Below, in pieces: positions 1 to 13,200 of a stretch of DNA of 64,000 nucleotides (position 1 is the first letter of the stretch; each line of letters opens with the position of its first letter). The translations under genes and the position numbers were made by a program. The DNA comes from Ridgeia piscesae (Eukaryota > Annelida > Polychaeta > Sabellida > Siboglinidae). The stretch is taken from the NCBI GenBank assembly GCA_025642075.2, contig JAODUO010000187.1, forward strand, positions 352,501 to 416,500, written 5' to 3'. The notes under the pieces are model-generated. The model ran no database searches. It was not told the DNA's origin and saw nothing but the letters and a program-made list of their open reading frames with translations.

Positions 1-354
1 TGTACAGTTCGACTCCGATCAGTCCCCTGCTTTAGGGAGACGGTCGACCAGGGGTAATAACGTAGCTCAGCGACGCCTGGCCTGCGAGAATGCAATAGGT
101 TTTCTCTCGTGGACTAGAGGAATCATTACGCGACATCAAAAGTTGACCTGCCACCGGGTTGGGGTGATCGTTTTCCTCCGAAATTACCCATTGAAGAGAA
201 AAACAGCTTGACAGTCGCAATACGCAGCTGTGCCGAACGCTAATTTAGACGACCGTGGGCAACGTAGAGCACCTTTGTTCACCCCATGTGTTTTTCGGAT
301 GAGACACCTTAATAATTATGATAATTTGTCGCTTGTTTCTATAGTGTAGATGTC

Positions 355-591
355 ATGGTCGTAAAATACTGCACAAAGGAAAATGAAGAAAAAAATATGT
401 CGACAAAAAATGATGACAGTAACCATGGCCAACAGGGACAACAAGAGGTGAATAACAGTTCTGTTAGGCGTAGGCTAGCATGTCCGAAAATGTTGTTACT
501 TGTCGAAGTAGAAGATCTGGTGGAAATCTGGCTAAATCTGCTTAACACGCGCTTTGAGAAATCCAAGATACAGGATATCGCGCGGCGCTAA
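355..591 (+). CDS. Unassigned 78-codon open frame, doubtful
   Basis: An ATG-started frame rich in Asn, Gln, Lys and Glu at first, then Leu-rich. I recognise no family. It could be a first exon (gag|gtgaat near 449 is a possible donor) or chance. It does not resemble the IP3R N-terminus. Confidence 0.12.
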   Translation: MVVKYCTKENEEKNMSTKNDDSNHGQQGQQEVNNSSVRRRLACPKMLLLVEVEDLVEIWLNLLNTRFEKSKIQDIARR

Positions 592-1100
592 CTTCGCAAG
601 AACTTAACTGGTATTTAGAGCCAAACATACAGTTTTCCTTTAGTGACTTGTGAATGAAAAACCGCTGTTAGGTCGAATGGTTTGGCGTCTTTCAGCGTTT
701 ACAAAACCAGTGTTAAGGCTAAGTGTGACTGTGTGATACAGTTTTGATAGCTACATTATTCAAATAGACAGTGTAACATATTCTTGAAGCCTTCATTTAT
801 AAAGAATACCACATTTATGTGAACAGGCTAGAGGCGCGACCTCTTATTTTAGGCTTAGCTCAGCCTCACCCTCAGTCATTGACTTTGCAAGTGACTTGTG
901 GCTTGTTGCTTGTCGCCTTGTGGTGTGCATTGCGCCTTCGATCACATTGACACTTACCCAATCAGTGAGTCATCTATATTGACAAGCCAATCGTCGTAAT
1001 GGTAATGGCAGTATGACATAAGAACGTCAAACTGAAAGGTGGCGATTAGTTGTAACCCACAGCCAGATGTATAAAATAAAGTATAACTAGGTCTACTCTA
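592..1100. other. Upstream or intron sequence, nothing recognised
   Basis: No exon, repeat or RNA gene that I can support. I looked for the missing IP3R start (an HIGD.VSLY-like stretch) and did not find it. Confidence 0.5.
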
Positions 1101-1490
1101 GAGCCGGGAGAGGCTCTGGTAGTGTAGTGGTTATAGCACATCCATCAAGCATGCCGGCTGCCACGGGTTCAGTATCCTGTCATGGTAAAGTTGGTGATAT
1201 AACCCGGCTCTCAACATTGGGGACTTTATCCCTTGTGAATCAGAGAATGACGTTAATGTCAGTTCCGTCTCAATTTAGGACGTAAAACAACCACTGAGTG
1301 CGACAAGCACCCTGGCAGTGACCACCCTCAGTGACAGCATAGAAAGGCCGGCTTGGCGTAATTGTTCTGAAAAAGACTGACTAGATCTGTGAGACCTCAT
1401 AAGATCGTAACTTTGTAACCACAATCTATACAGACTAATCAGTTAATAGAACCTTGTCTTGTGCTGGAAACAACTGGAACTAAATTGTCC
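1101..1490 (+). mobile_element. tRNA-derived SINE-like repeat
   Basis: TAGTGTAGTGG at 1120-1130 fits an RNA polymerase III A box and GGTTCAGTATCC at 1166 an imperfect B box about 40 bases later, as in tRNA-head SINEs. The tail (1372-1480) recurs diverged at 52300-52410, which shows that it is dispersed. It is not a tRNA gene: no cloverleaf is apparent. Confidence 0.65.
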
Positions 1491-2039
1491 TCAGATTGTT
1501 GTTTTAAATAATCATAAACACAAGTGGACATAGTTATAGGCTTGCCGGCTTAGAGGTAGAGGCATAGTCATTTCACAAAGTTACATAACGTACCCCGAGA
1601 CTCCACTATAAAGGCCAAGAGTCATGGTTTAATATGGCAGATGCATGCTTACGAATGCATTTGCATATAATTATATCTACACTGACCTTTCAAGAGGTTA
1701 ACATTATGAGATCAGACTCGGTGTTTCACTTGGTACAAGGCAACTGTTGTGGCCCAACTTTGTCAGTTTGATCCTTATTTAGGTCTATTTACTTGCTCAA
1801 AACCTAGAGTATTCCATTAAACAAGCCTATTCCCCTCCGTATGTAGCCCATCATCTCTCTCACCATCCATATACATCTTTGTCTGCTGTTTCAGGGTCTT
1901 TTCCTCCTCTCTTGTGACAAACTGTTTTAATTTTGTGATTGCAGAGCTTCAGAAAGTATTAGATGTGGTTATGTTGTATTTGACATTTTTGGGTACATAT
2001 ATTCACAATTATTGCTAGACCACCGATGCATACTAAATT

Positions 2040-2790
2040 GTGCTTAATAACATTTCATATAATAGTCAATACTATTAGATAGTACTACAGAGGTTCTCTT
2101 GTATTTAAAATACATTGTACATGCTGTTCATATTTAAAATATACCTGGAAACTGCAACTTTCTACCAATGGTTAAGATGATAGATTTCCACTTATGCTAA
2201 ATTTCCACTTGTTAAATATACAGCCACTAAATATACCACTAGGGTGGTATTTTAGACATCAGTTGAGAGCAACAAAGTAGTTAGATGTGGCCCTGTACTG
2301 ATGTCTATAATAATAATATATTGTATTTGATATAGTGCCTCATCCATAATTGTTCATGACACTTCATAACATGTTATTTTTACATAAAATATAAAATGTA
2401 TACAATAATAAGAAGAATATTTCAAAATAAACAATATAAAATGTATATGTCTATATATAAATAATTATAAATAACTAAACTAAAATTAATACAGTATTAA
2501 ATAATGTAGCATTTATAAAAAAATATAGAAGTAAATAAATCAATAAAGTACCCACTGGTCATACAAATACATAATAAATTACTGATAAATGAATGTATAA
2601 GTATAGTTCATAGTAACAAATACTTTAGCAAATGTAAATTTGTTAATTATGTAATACTAATACCTAAATGTATATGTATAAACAATAGTAATAAATAATT
2701 TAGTAAAAACCAATACAAAATACAAAAGAAACGTCTTCAGACCACCAAATGCTGTAGATGTGTATATGGTGTGTTCACTTCACATTTACA
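2040..2790. other. AT-rich low-complexity intron
   Basis: Long runs of A/T with short ATAAAT-like motifs, and nothing else recognised up to the exon 1 acceptor. Confidence 0.5.
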
Positions 2791-2791
2791 G

Positions 2792-2862
2792 TTGCATCCA
2801 CAATGAGCTGGCTGTCGTATCCAGGCAGGAGCGTGAGAAACCACAGGTGCCAAACTGTCAAG
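2792..2862 (+). CDS. IP3R-like exon 1 (first seen; suppressor domain)
   Basis: Follows a tttacag acceptor. One base completes an upstream codon, then 23 codons (CIHNELAVV...), ending one base into an Ala codon before gttagt. It matches the IP3R segment DDRCVVQPEAG that precedes FRDCLFKLC. The split Ala codon joins perfectly to exon 2, which is the main support for this small exon. Confidence 0.75.
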
Positions 2863-5800
2863 GTTAGTGACTGCTCCAGCAGGTATAGTGCCATAAACAC
2901 AGGCTGCTCATGAAGTCTCAGATTGAATTAATTGTTATTTACTTATCCTCTCTTGACCCAGTTTGGAGTGTATTAAGTCTATGAATACAAGTTCAGATTT
3001 CACATAATAATAATCAATCTGCATAACGGGTGATGGTGATGAGATTATTCTTGGAAGACGAGTGGATTTGAGGAATGTCTCATCCTCAGAAAGGTGCATT
3101 CATGTATTTAATGTTTTGTTTTGGCTAACAAATTAATATTTCATTCATGTGTAGTTGACAATGAAGAAGTTTGGGTGAATAAACAAAATGTTTAGCCATT
3201 CCAGTCTGTAGAGAAATTACTGTGATACTTTTGTCGTAGCTATTGCCTTTGAAATATGCGTCGCAAACCGCTACAAACTCACCAAAGCTTATCAGAAACT
3301 GAAGGCAAAGTCTGACGCTGATCCCGATGACTTGATCTTGAAGACCCAATGCTTGCAGGCAGAGGTAAGCAGACATGTTATCAGAAGGTTTCTTAAATTG
3401 TTAAATTATCAGGTGTGAAGTGTCGTTCTGAAGGTAACAATCGGTAGAGTTTGCTAATTTTGTGTGTATTTAAAAAACATGTATATATTATGTCTACATA
3501 ATTGATATTTCAGTTAATTATAAAAATATTAACAATAGATAATGCATTTGATATGTACTGGTTGGATGAGTATTGTGCTCTCAATTAATTAACAAATGTG
3601 TTAAAAACATTGCTATATAGATGACTAAACCACTAATGGTATGTTATTGAATCAATTGTCAATAAATCAGTTGGGAGATCATGCTTCATGGCTTCTCCTG
3701 TATGGCAATGTCATGTTGTTTCTGTATGACAGTGTCATGTTGTTCCTGTAAGACAGTGTCATGTTGTTTCTGTATGACAGTGTCATGTTGTTTCTGTATG
3801 ACAGTGTCATGTTGTTTCTGTATGACAGTGTCATGTTGTTTCTGTGTGACAGTGTCATGTTGTTCCTGTATGACAGTGTCATGTTGTTTCTGTATGACAG
3901 TGTCATGTTGTTCCTGTAAGACAGTGTCATGTTGTTTCTGTATGACAGTGTCATGTTGTTTCTGTACGACAGTGTCATGTTGTTTCTGTATGACAGTGTC
4001 ATGTTGTTTCTGTATGACAGTGTCATGTTGTTTCGTGACGTGTCATTTGTTTCTGTATGACAGTGTCATGTTGTTTCTGTACGACAGTGTCATGTTGTTT
4101 CTGTATGACAGTGTCATGTTGTTTCTGTATGACAGTGTCATGTTGTTTCTGTATGACAGTGTCATGTTGTTTCTGTACGACAGTGTCATGTTGTTTCTGT
4201 ATGACAGTGTCATGTTGTTCCTGTAAGACAGTGTCATGTTGTTCGTGTAAGACAGTGTCATGTTGTTTCTGTATGACAGTGTCATGTTGTTTCTGTATGA
4301 CAGTGTCATGTTGTTTCTGTATGACAGTGTCATGTTGTTTCTGTATGACAGTGTCATGTTGTTTCTGTATGACAGTGTCATGTTGTTTCTGTATGACAGT
4401 GTCATGTTGTTTCTGTATGACAGTGTCATGTTGTTTCTGTATGACAGTGTCATGTTGTTTCTGTATGACAGTGTCATGTTGTTTCTGTATGACAGTGTCA
4501 GGTTGTTTCTGTATGACAGTGTCAGGTTGTTTCTGTAAGACAGTGTCATGTTGTTTCTGTATGACAGTGTCATGTTGTTTCTGTATGACAGTGTCATGTT
4601 GTTCCTGTAAGACAGTGTCATGTTGTTCGTGTAAGACCGTGTCATGTTGTTTCTGTATGACAGTGTCAGGTTGTTTCTGTAAGACAGTGTCATGTTGTTT
4701 CTGTAAGACAGTGTCATGTTGTTCCTGTAAGACAGTGTCATGTTGTTCCTGTAAGACAGTGTCATGTTGTTCCTGTATGACAGTGTCATGTTGTTCCTGT
4801 AAGACAGTGTCATGTTGTTCCTGTAAGACAGCGTCATGTTGTTTCTGCATGACAGTGTCATGTTGTTTCTGTATGACAGTGTCATGTTGTTTCTGTATGA
4901 CAGTGTCATGTTGTTTCTGTATGACAGTGTCATGTTGTTTCTGTATGACAGTGTCATGTTGTTTCTGTATGACTGTCATGTTGTTTCTGTATGACAGTGT
5001 CATGTTGTTTCTGTAAGACAGTGTCATGTTGTTTCTGTATGACAGTGTCATGTTGTTTCTGTATGACAGTGTCATGTTGTTCCTGTAAGACAGTGTCATG
5101 TTGTTTCTGTATGACAGTGTCATGTTGTTTCTGTATGACAGTGTCATGTTGTTTCTGTATGACAGTGTCATGTTGTTTCTGTATGACTGTCATGTTGTTT
5201 CTGTATGATAGTGTCATGTTGTTTCTGTAAGACAGTGTCATGTTGTTTCTGTATGACAGTGTCATGTTGTTTCTGTATGACAGTGTCATGTTGTTCCTGT
5301 AAGACAGTGTCATGTTGTTTCTGTATGACAGTGTCATGTTGTTCCTGTATGACAGTGTCATGTTGTTTCTGTAAGACAGTGTCATGTTGTTTCTGTATGA
5401 CAGTGTCATGTTGTTTCTGTATGACAGTGTCATGTTGTTTCTGTGTGACAGTGTCATGTTGTTTCTGTGTGACAGCGTCATGTTGTTTCTGTGTGACAGT
5501 GTCATGTTGTTTCTGTATGACAGCGTCATGTTGTTTCTGTGTGACAGTGTCATGTTGTTTCTGTGTGACAGTGTCATGTTGTTCCTGTATGACAATGTCA
5601 TGTTGTTCCTGTATGACAGTGTCATGTTGTTCCTGTATGACAATGTCATGTTGTTCCTGTATGACAGTGTCATGTTGTTTCTGTATGACAGTGTCATGTT
5701 GTTTCTGTGTGACAGTGTCATGTTGTTCCTGTATGACAATGTCATGTTGTTCCTGTATGACAGTGTCATGTTGTTTCTGTAAGACAGTGTCATGTTGTTT

Positions 5801-7160
5801 CTGTGTGACAGCGTCATGTTGTTTCTGTATGACAGTGTCATGTTGTTTCTGTGTGACAGTGTCATGTTGTTCCTGTATGACAATGTCATGTTGTTCCTGT
5901 ATGACAGTGTCATGTTGTTTCTGTAAGACAGTGTCATGTTGTTTCTGTGTGACAGCGTCATGTTGTTTCTGTATGACAGTGTCATGTTGTTTCTGTATGA
6001 CAGTGTCAGGTTGTTTCTGTATGACAGTGTCATGTTGTTTCTGTGTGACAGCGTCATGTTGTTTCTGTATGACAGTGTCATGTTGTTTCTGTAAGACAGT
6101 GTCATGTTGTTTCTGTGTGACAGTGTCATGTTGTTTCTGTATGACAGTGTCATGTTGTTTCTGTATGACAGTGTCATGTTGTTTCTGTATGACAGTGTCA
6201 TGTTGTTTCTGTGTGACAGCGTCATGTTGTTTCTGCAGATTGGGGCTGATGCTGAAAATGAAGACAATGTTTGTGAACAGAGACGTCAGCTGGGCAAGAA
6301 GGTTGTCTATGGACAAGTGATACAGGTAAACAACACATTCATCTCTCCAGCATAAACCAAGGTCTTCCTACCCAGCTTGTATTGCACTGATCGGGGGCAG
6401 GTTCTAGGTCAGGGCTTTACGCAGGATACATTTTTGGTCAGTCCCAATGTTTTTGGTAGACATATGCATGTAAACTGAAATACATTGATACATAGAGACC
6501 AGTCGAGTCGGTATGACCTAAAGTAAACTACACAAACACGTGTGACTCCCATCTTCAAAGCATAACTGACAGTGTATATGATTTTGGAAGACCTTATTTC
6601 TTGCTCTTTATTTGTTTTATTGTGCAATGATATATTATGGGTGGATGGATTTCGGCGTAAAGCAATGGTGGACCTGCTCTTTAAATATTTTATTGTGTTT
6701 TATTGTGTTAACCTTTTACATATGAATGTCGGTCGCATGGAGACAATTTAATAATAATATTTAATATTTATAAAGCACAATATCCACTAAGCTCAAAGCG
6801 CTGTACAATAAAAATCAAGCTACTCAGTGTGCGTTATAAGAACCGTAAAAGTAACATTCATATAAATTGTTTACACTATAACATGTTAAATTAGTCAATA
6901 AAACTGTTAAATTAAACATTATCAATTAATAAAATTAGATAAATAAAAATATTTACTAATTATTACACTACAGGGTATTTACATGTGTGCTACATACTAC
7001 ATGCATGTGCAAATAAATAAATATTGATGTATACATTGTATCAAATAATATATACATATATATATATATAAAATTATATATATATATATATATATATATT
7101 ATCAAGATAAACGTTGTTTATCACACATTTCAAAGCATATTATGCTGACCTTTTTACATT

Positions 7161-7229
<69 letters not shown>

Positions 7230-10200
7230 AGTAAGTCAAATGTCCTCAATGATGATGGAATGTAAAAAGGTCAGCAGTAATATGCTTTGAACATGTGTGA
7301 TAAACAACGTCTTATCTTGGATAATTGTTACATGACCACAAAATCCAAATTCAATTAATTAAAAACGATGTTAGGTTTGTTGATTAATTCAATAGCTGAT
7401 AACTCACCTATGTCACCTACATGTATAGTAAATGTTTTCACATTAAATTGTTTTGGTTGTGTCAGTACTCAACTCATTTCATAATTTCCACAAAGCAAAA
7501 GTAATACTATGTCTTTTAATAAACACATTGCGGGATAATATACTTTGTGCAGGAGTATCTAGATGTGTATTTTTTAGTATTGAATGTACGGCTAGTCATT
7601 GAAAGGCCACAATCTAATGATTTATGGCACAGTAAATGTGGCAAAATTATTATTTTTTTGTTTACTTGCAGCTGAAACATATGTTTACTGGCAAATTCAT
7701 CCACGTCAGTACATCACAGACGTCTCGCACTGAACCCAGCAACATCCAGGTGAACTGTCCACATTGTTTGTGTAACTGTGTACCCTATACCCGTATACCA
7801 TTGAACCAACATTTTTTATGGTTTTGAATGTGTTTTTTAGAACTAAAAGTTTGGTCAGTTGTTTTCAGTAAACATTGTTTACTAATATGTATAAATGAGG
7901 ACCACATGTCTGTGGACAGCTGCACAGTAATTGCAGTTGTTGAAAACATCCAGGAGAATTCTCGATGGCATCTGTGTGAACAGAGCGGCCAAGTTTGGAC
8001 TCTAGTCCATTGCCGTATAAATTGATCGGTCGTTTTGGTTGTAGGTGGCGTTGGAGAAGAAGAACGCAAAACATGCTCAGTTCTGTATCATGCCGCGCTA
8101 CAAGGTGAAGTCAGAGGGAGACCAGGTAGGAACCGTGTCTGACATTTACAAGTTCATTTATTAATTTGTTTGATAGATGAATATAAGACGTCCATATTAT
8201 GAAACAGTGTTACTCGGTATGTTTTTTTGTATGTTTGTTTCTCTGTATGTCTGTTTGTGTGTGTTTGTTTGTTTGTTTGTTTTGTATATGTCAGGCTGAC
8301 ATTTTGCATGGGATCTAGCAAGGCCACTCGAATGGTTCATGGGTTCAGACTTTTCATTCAAAATTTGTCCAGGGGTGTGTGGAAAACATGGGGAGGCTCA
8401 ATATTTCAAAAGGTTCTGTGGAGTGGGCCACATGTTAGTGGCTTGTTGCATCATGACACGAGGACACGACCTTCAGGGACACACTGAAACAATAACACAA
8501 TGTTCAGTTGTCCCAGCACAGGAGACTGCTATGATAATCCTTTGTTGCCATGGTGACACAGGTACAAGTGGGGGACCAGGTGATTCTGGAGAGCATCAAG
8601 AGTCCCGGGCAGTACCTACATGTTAGCAAGGTCCTGTTTGATGAACGATCTGTCTACAGTCTCAGGTACAGTCTACAGTCTCAGATAGAGACTTGTCTTG
8701 GTAAAGTCTACATATTTTATGATTTTTTTTAAATAAAATAAAAACCTGTACAGGCCAGGTGTTTGATGAACGATCTGTCTACAGTCTCAGGTACAGTCTA
8801 CAGTCTCAGATAGAGACTTGTCTTGGTAAAGTCTACATATTTTATGATTTTTTAAAAATAAAATAAAAACCAGTACAGGCCAGGTGTTTGATGAACGATC
8901 TGTCTACAGTCTCAGGTAGAGACTTGTCTTGGTAAAGTCTACATATTTTATGATTTTTTTAAATAAAATAAAAAACCAGTACAGGCCAGGTGTTTGATGA
9001 ACGATCTGTCTACAGTCTCAGGTAGAGACTTGTCTTGGTAAAGTGTACTTATATTATTAATTTTATGGACAGACTATATAAATACTGGTAGTTTTTGTTG
9101 ATGTAACAAAATTGCTGAAAAGAGAGAAATACCCATCTTGTTTCCCTCATCCATATATTCTAAGATGAGCTTCTTATCACGTCTTTTGATCTCATGATGA
9201 ATGTCGGTCATTTAAATGATTTTAACAAATGTCTGCACTATTTAATGACTGTATATTTCTTCAACTATGAATGCATTACATATTAGTATAAATGACTATG
9301 ATTCTTAATGAGGTAAATTAATGTCTAGTCATTTTCTCAGCACTGTTTTGTATTATTTTGTAACATGTTCTGTCCAGTAATGTCGCAAGTGCCACATAGA
9401 GTTACAGAGAGTATTCAGCCATCATGTGTTTGTGCTGCTTTTAGCCATGAACTCAATCTGTCAATGGGTCAGTCAGGATTCACCATCTACCGCAGATACA
9501 AGCCAGAGCCACAAGCCACTGAGATGCTGAAGGTACTGTCAGACTAGTCCCTCTTGTCTCTGTGTTTAATATGTCCCAATCCCATTATCATAAGTTGTGT
9601 TATCATCTTGCTCTTTTCAACACAATTTGCTTTTTATTGTGTTATACCTTGCTTAGGTTGTGTTTCAAGGTAGCTCCAATCATGCCATTATATCTCCTGA
9701 CTGCCTCCCAAATATCCATAATGTCCCCATGCCACTTTAGTCCTTCCGGTACACTTATTTCCCAGCGTAATATTCCTTCCCTCCTCCTACAACCACAGTA
9801 ATTACTCCGCCAACTACTTGACATGTTTTTAGCAATAATAAACCTGAGGTATAATTTTCTTACTAGCCAAGGAGCTACCATTATATTGAGAGGTTTTCAA
9901 GTTGCTCTTTGTTACCCACAAGGGAGCTCCTAACCTGTTGTATCCGTGACAATTTGCATCTGCTCCTACAGGCTGGAGTACCTCTCCGTCTTTTCCACAA
10001 GGAAATAGAGGCATACCTTTGTGCAGAGGGACTTTTCCATGACGAGGTCACAGAAGATGGTAATATTAAATGAATTTGTGTGATTTCTAAGCTGTATTGA
10101 TTTAATAAAAACATATTTAGAATGCAGAATAACAAGATAACATTACGTGCATCTTTCTAAACACATTACCTCTCAATTTGGTAAATGTAAGATGAGAAGA

Positions 10201-13200
10201 TCTAAAGACATGACAGTGATTAAGATTTGACATTTCCCAAGGTCCTGTGTTGTTGGTGGTGGAACAATGTCATCTACAGGTTCACTATTGAAGTGTTGTG
10301 AGTATAACTGTGCTTTCTGTTGAAGTGATGATTGTGTTGTAGTTCACTTGCGTCTACGTCCCATGGATCACAACAGCAACCGCCACATGTTTCCATCAAC
10401 GTCTGGTATTGTCTACTGGGAACTGGAGCTGGAGTCTAGTGCTATCAGTGGTGAGTGGGACAAGAACATGACACAAACACATAAAAGTACTTATTTGTAT
10501 GTATTGAGCACGAGACACTCAACAGATAGTTAAATAAAATAAAGATTGTAAATAAATGTTAAAAAGATAATGATGCACACGTTGCAGTTTTTTATGAACC
10601 AATAAATAAGTTTGTAAAATGTTAACAATGACTGGTTATTCTAAGTTTGTCTCCTTTCTTTGGCAATGCCTGCTTTGACATGCATGTCTCCTTTTTATAA
10701 ATACATTAAATGCAATATATTTGAGCAGATAAACAGCTTCATGCTCAGCTAGCCTCTGGGAATGTGTCATGCAAAAGGAAATGTGAAATATTATGTTTCG
10801 TTATTGCACAAAAAATACCTCTTATTGAGTGTACTGTAGCCTACATTGACCGCTGATTCATCGGCGTAGGTTCTGTGCTACGCTGGGGACAGCAGTGTCG
10901 GTTCAGACACATGACGACGCGTCACTATTTGTGTGTCGACGCAAACCAGAATGTCAGACTGACCAAGGACCACCATGATGCCAATGCTGTGTTCAGACTG
11001 CATCCTGTTGTCAAGGTAATGCCATTGTTTACTGCGTCACCTTGGGATGTCACATGGGCAACATTTTAATGTCAGTCAGACTGGGTTTATTTGATTTATT
11101 CAGTATGAGAATAACACTTATTAATTCATAAACTACAGATACAGAGTGCACTAGAATATGTTTATTAGGATTACACAAAACGTGCACACACTTCTTCATA
11201 TTCTTATCGTTGGAAAAGAAATCACAGACAACCAGGAAATGGGTATCAATATAGTTTGATATGAGTAACATAGACTAAATTTCACAATATATAAAATAAT
11301 ATACAAATAATTGTATAAACATACTTCCACTTATATCAAACATTTTAATTGTAGATAGGTTCCAGACCAATTCAGTTAGACATGTTCCAGGGTGTTACTG
11401 TCTGTTACGGTAACTAAAGCCATGTCATTGTTGTTTTCAGCAAAGTGATGAGATTGAGTTTGAGACGTACTGTCGCATCGAGCACGTTGTCACCAACACC
11501 TGGCTGCAAGCACTGCCAGGTGACTACTTCAGTTTGTTCAAGCCTTGGTACACCTACGGCATGGAAATAATTGAAAAGCGTGGAATATCATTAAGGCCAT
11601 GACAACCTGTTGCTAAATAATCATTCCTAGTAAATTGAAGCAAATGTAATAACAATTTCAAGAACATTAATACAGCAACTATTTTTATATAAATACAAGC
11701 AAGCATGATAGCATGAGAGCCACGTCACCAACATGATAGCCATGTCACCAACATGAGAGCCATGTCACCAACATGATAGCCATGTCACCAGCATGATAGC
11801 CATGTCACCACCATGATAGCCATGTCACCACCATGATAGCCATGTCACCAGCATGATAGCCATGTCACCAGCATGATAGCCATGTCACCACCATGATAGC
11901 CATGTCACCACCATGATAGCCATGTCACCACCATGATAGCCATGTCACCACCATGATAGCCATGTCACCACCATGATAGCCATGTCACCAATATGATAGC
12001 CATGTCACCACCATGATAGCCATGTCACCACCATGATAGCCATGTCACCAACATGATAGCCATGTCACCACCATGATAGCCATGTCACCAACATGAGAGC
12101 CATGTCACCACCATGATAACCATGTCACCAGCATGATAGCCACGTCACCAGCATGATAGCCACGTCAACCCCATGATAACCATGTCACCACCATGATAGC
12201 CACGTCAACCCCATGATAACCATGTCACCACCATGATAGCCATGTCACCACCATGATAACCATGTCACCACCATGATAGCCATGTCACTACCATGATAGC
12301 CATGTCACCACCATGATAACCATGTCACCACCATGATAGCCATGTCACCACCATGATAGCCATGTCACCACCATGATAGCCATGTCACCACCATGATAGC
12401 CATGTCACCACCATGATAGTCATGTCACCACCATGATAACCATGTCACCACCATGATAGCCATGTCACCACCATGATAGCCATGTCACCACCATGATAGC
12501 CATGTCACCACCATTATAGCCATGTCACCACCATGATAGCCATGTCACCACCATGATAGCCATGTCACCACCATGATAGCCATGTCACCACCATGATAGC
12601 CATGTCACCACCATGATAGCCATGTCACCACCATGATAGCCATGTCACCACCATGATAGCCATGTCACCACCATGATAGCCATGTCACCACCATGATAGC
12701 CATGTCACCACCATGATAGCCATGTCACCACCATGATAGCCATGTCACCACCATGATAGCCATGTCACCACCATGATAGCCATGTCACCACCATGATAGC
12801 CATGTCACCACCATGAGTGTCACCACCATGATAGCCATGTCACCACCATGATAGCCATGTCACCACCATGTTGTGTGCTTGTTGAACCTGTCCCCGCCAA
12901 CTGTCACCTTGTGATTAATTAAATTAGCATGTTCATGATTATAATTTAATTTTGATCCTGATCACATGATAAACTGATGATCATGAAAACTGATCTGAGT
13001 ACTCGGAATGAGTGAACTCGCATGTTTGTGGACCTCACGGAACATGGAAACAGAGCATGTTTTGTGCTTGTTGAACTGTCCCCGCCACACTGTCCCTTGT
13101 GGATTAATTAAATTATTTTGCTTGTTCAAGAATTATAATTTAATTTTGACCTTGAGGTCATAATTGAATAAAGACTGATGCATCATGAAAACTGCATCTG

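Noticed and set aside
1117..1190. A tRNA gene
   Set aside because: A- and B-box-like motifs are present, but no acceptor stem or anticodon arm can be drawn; it is better read as a SINE head.
3698..6238. A CRISPR-like array
   Set aside because: Eukaryotic gene context, contiguous units without unique spacers, no cas genes.
3679..6320. Long MTLSYRNN- and [12 protein letters not shown] frames on both strands
   Set aside because: The 24-bp period is a multiple of three, so frames stay open; the sequence is intronic and ends at a splice acceptor.
7785..8074. Minus-strand small frames overlapping intron 4 and exon 5
   Set aside because: Shadow frames; exon 5 on the + strand explains the conserved part.
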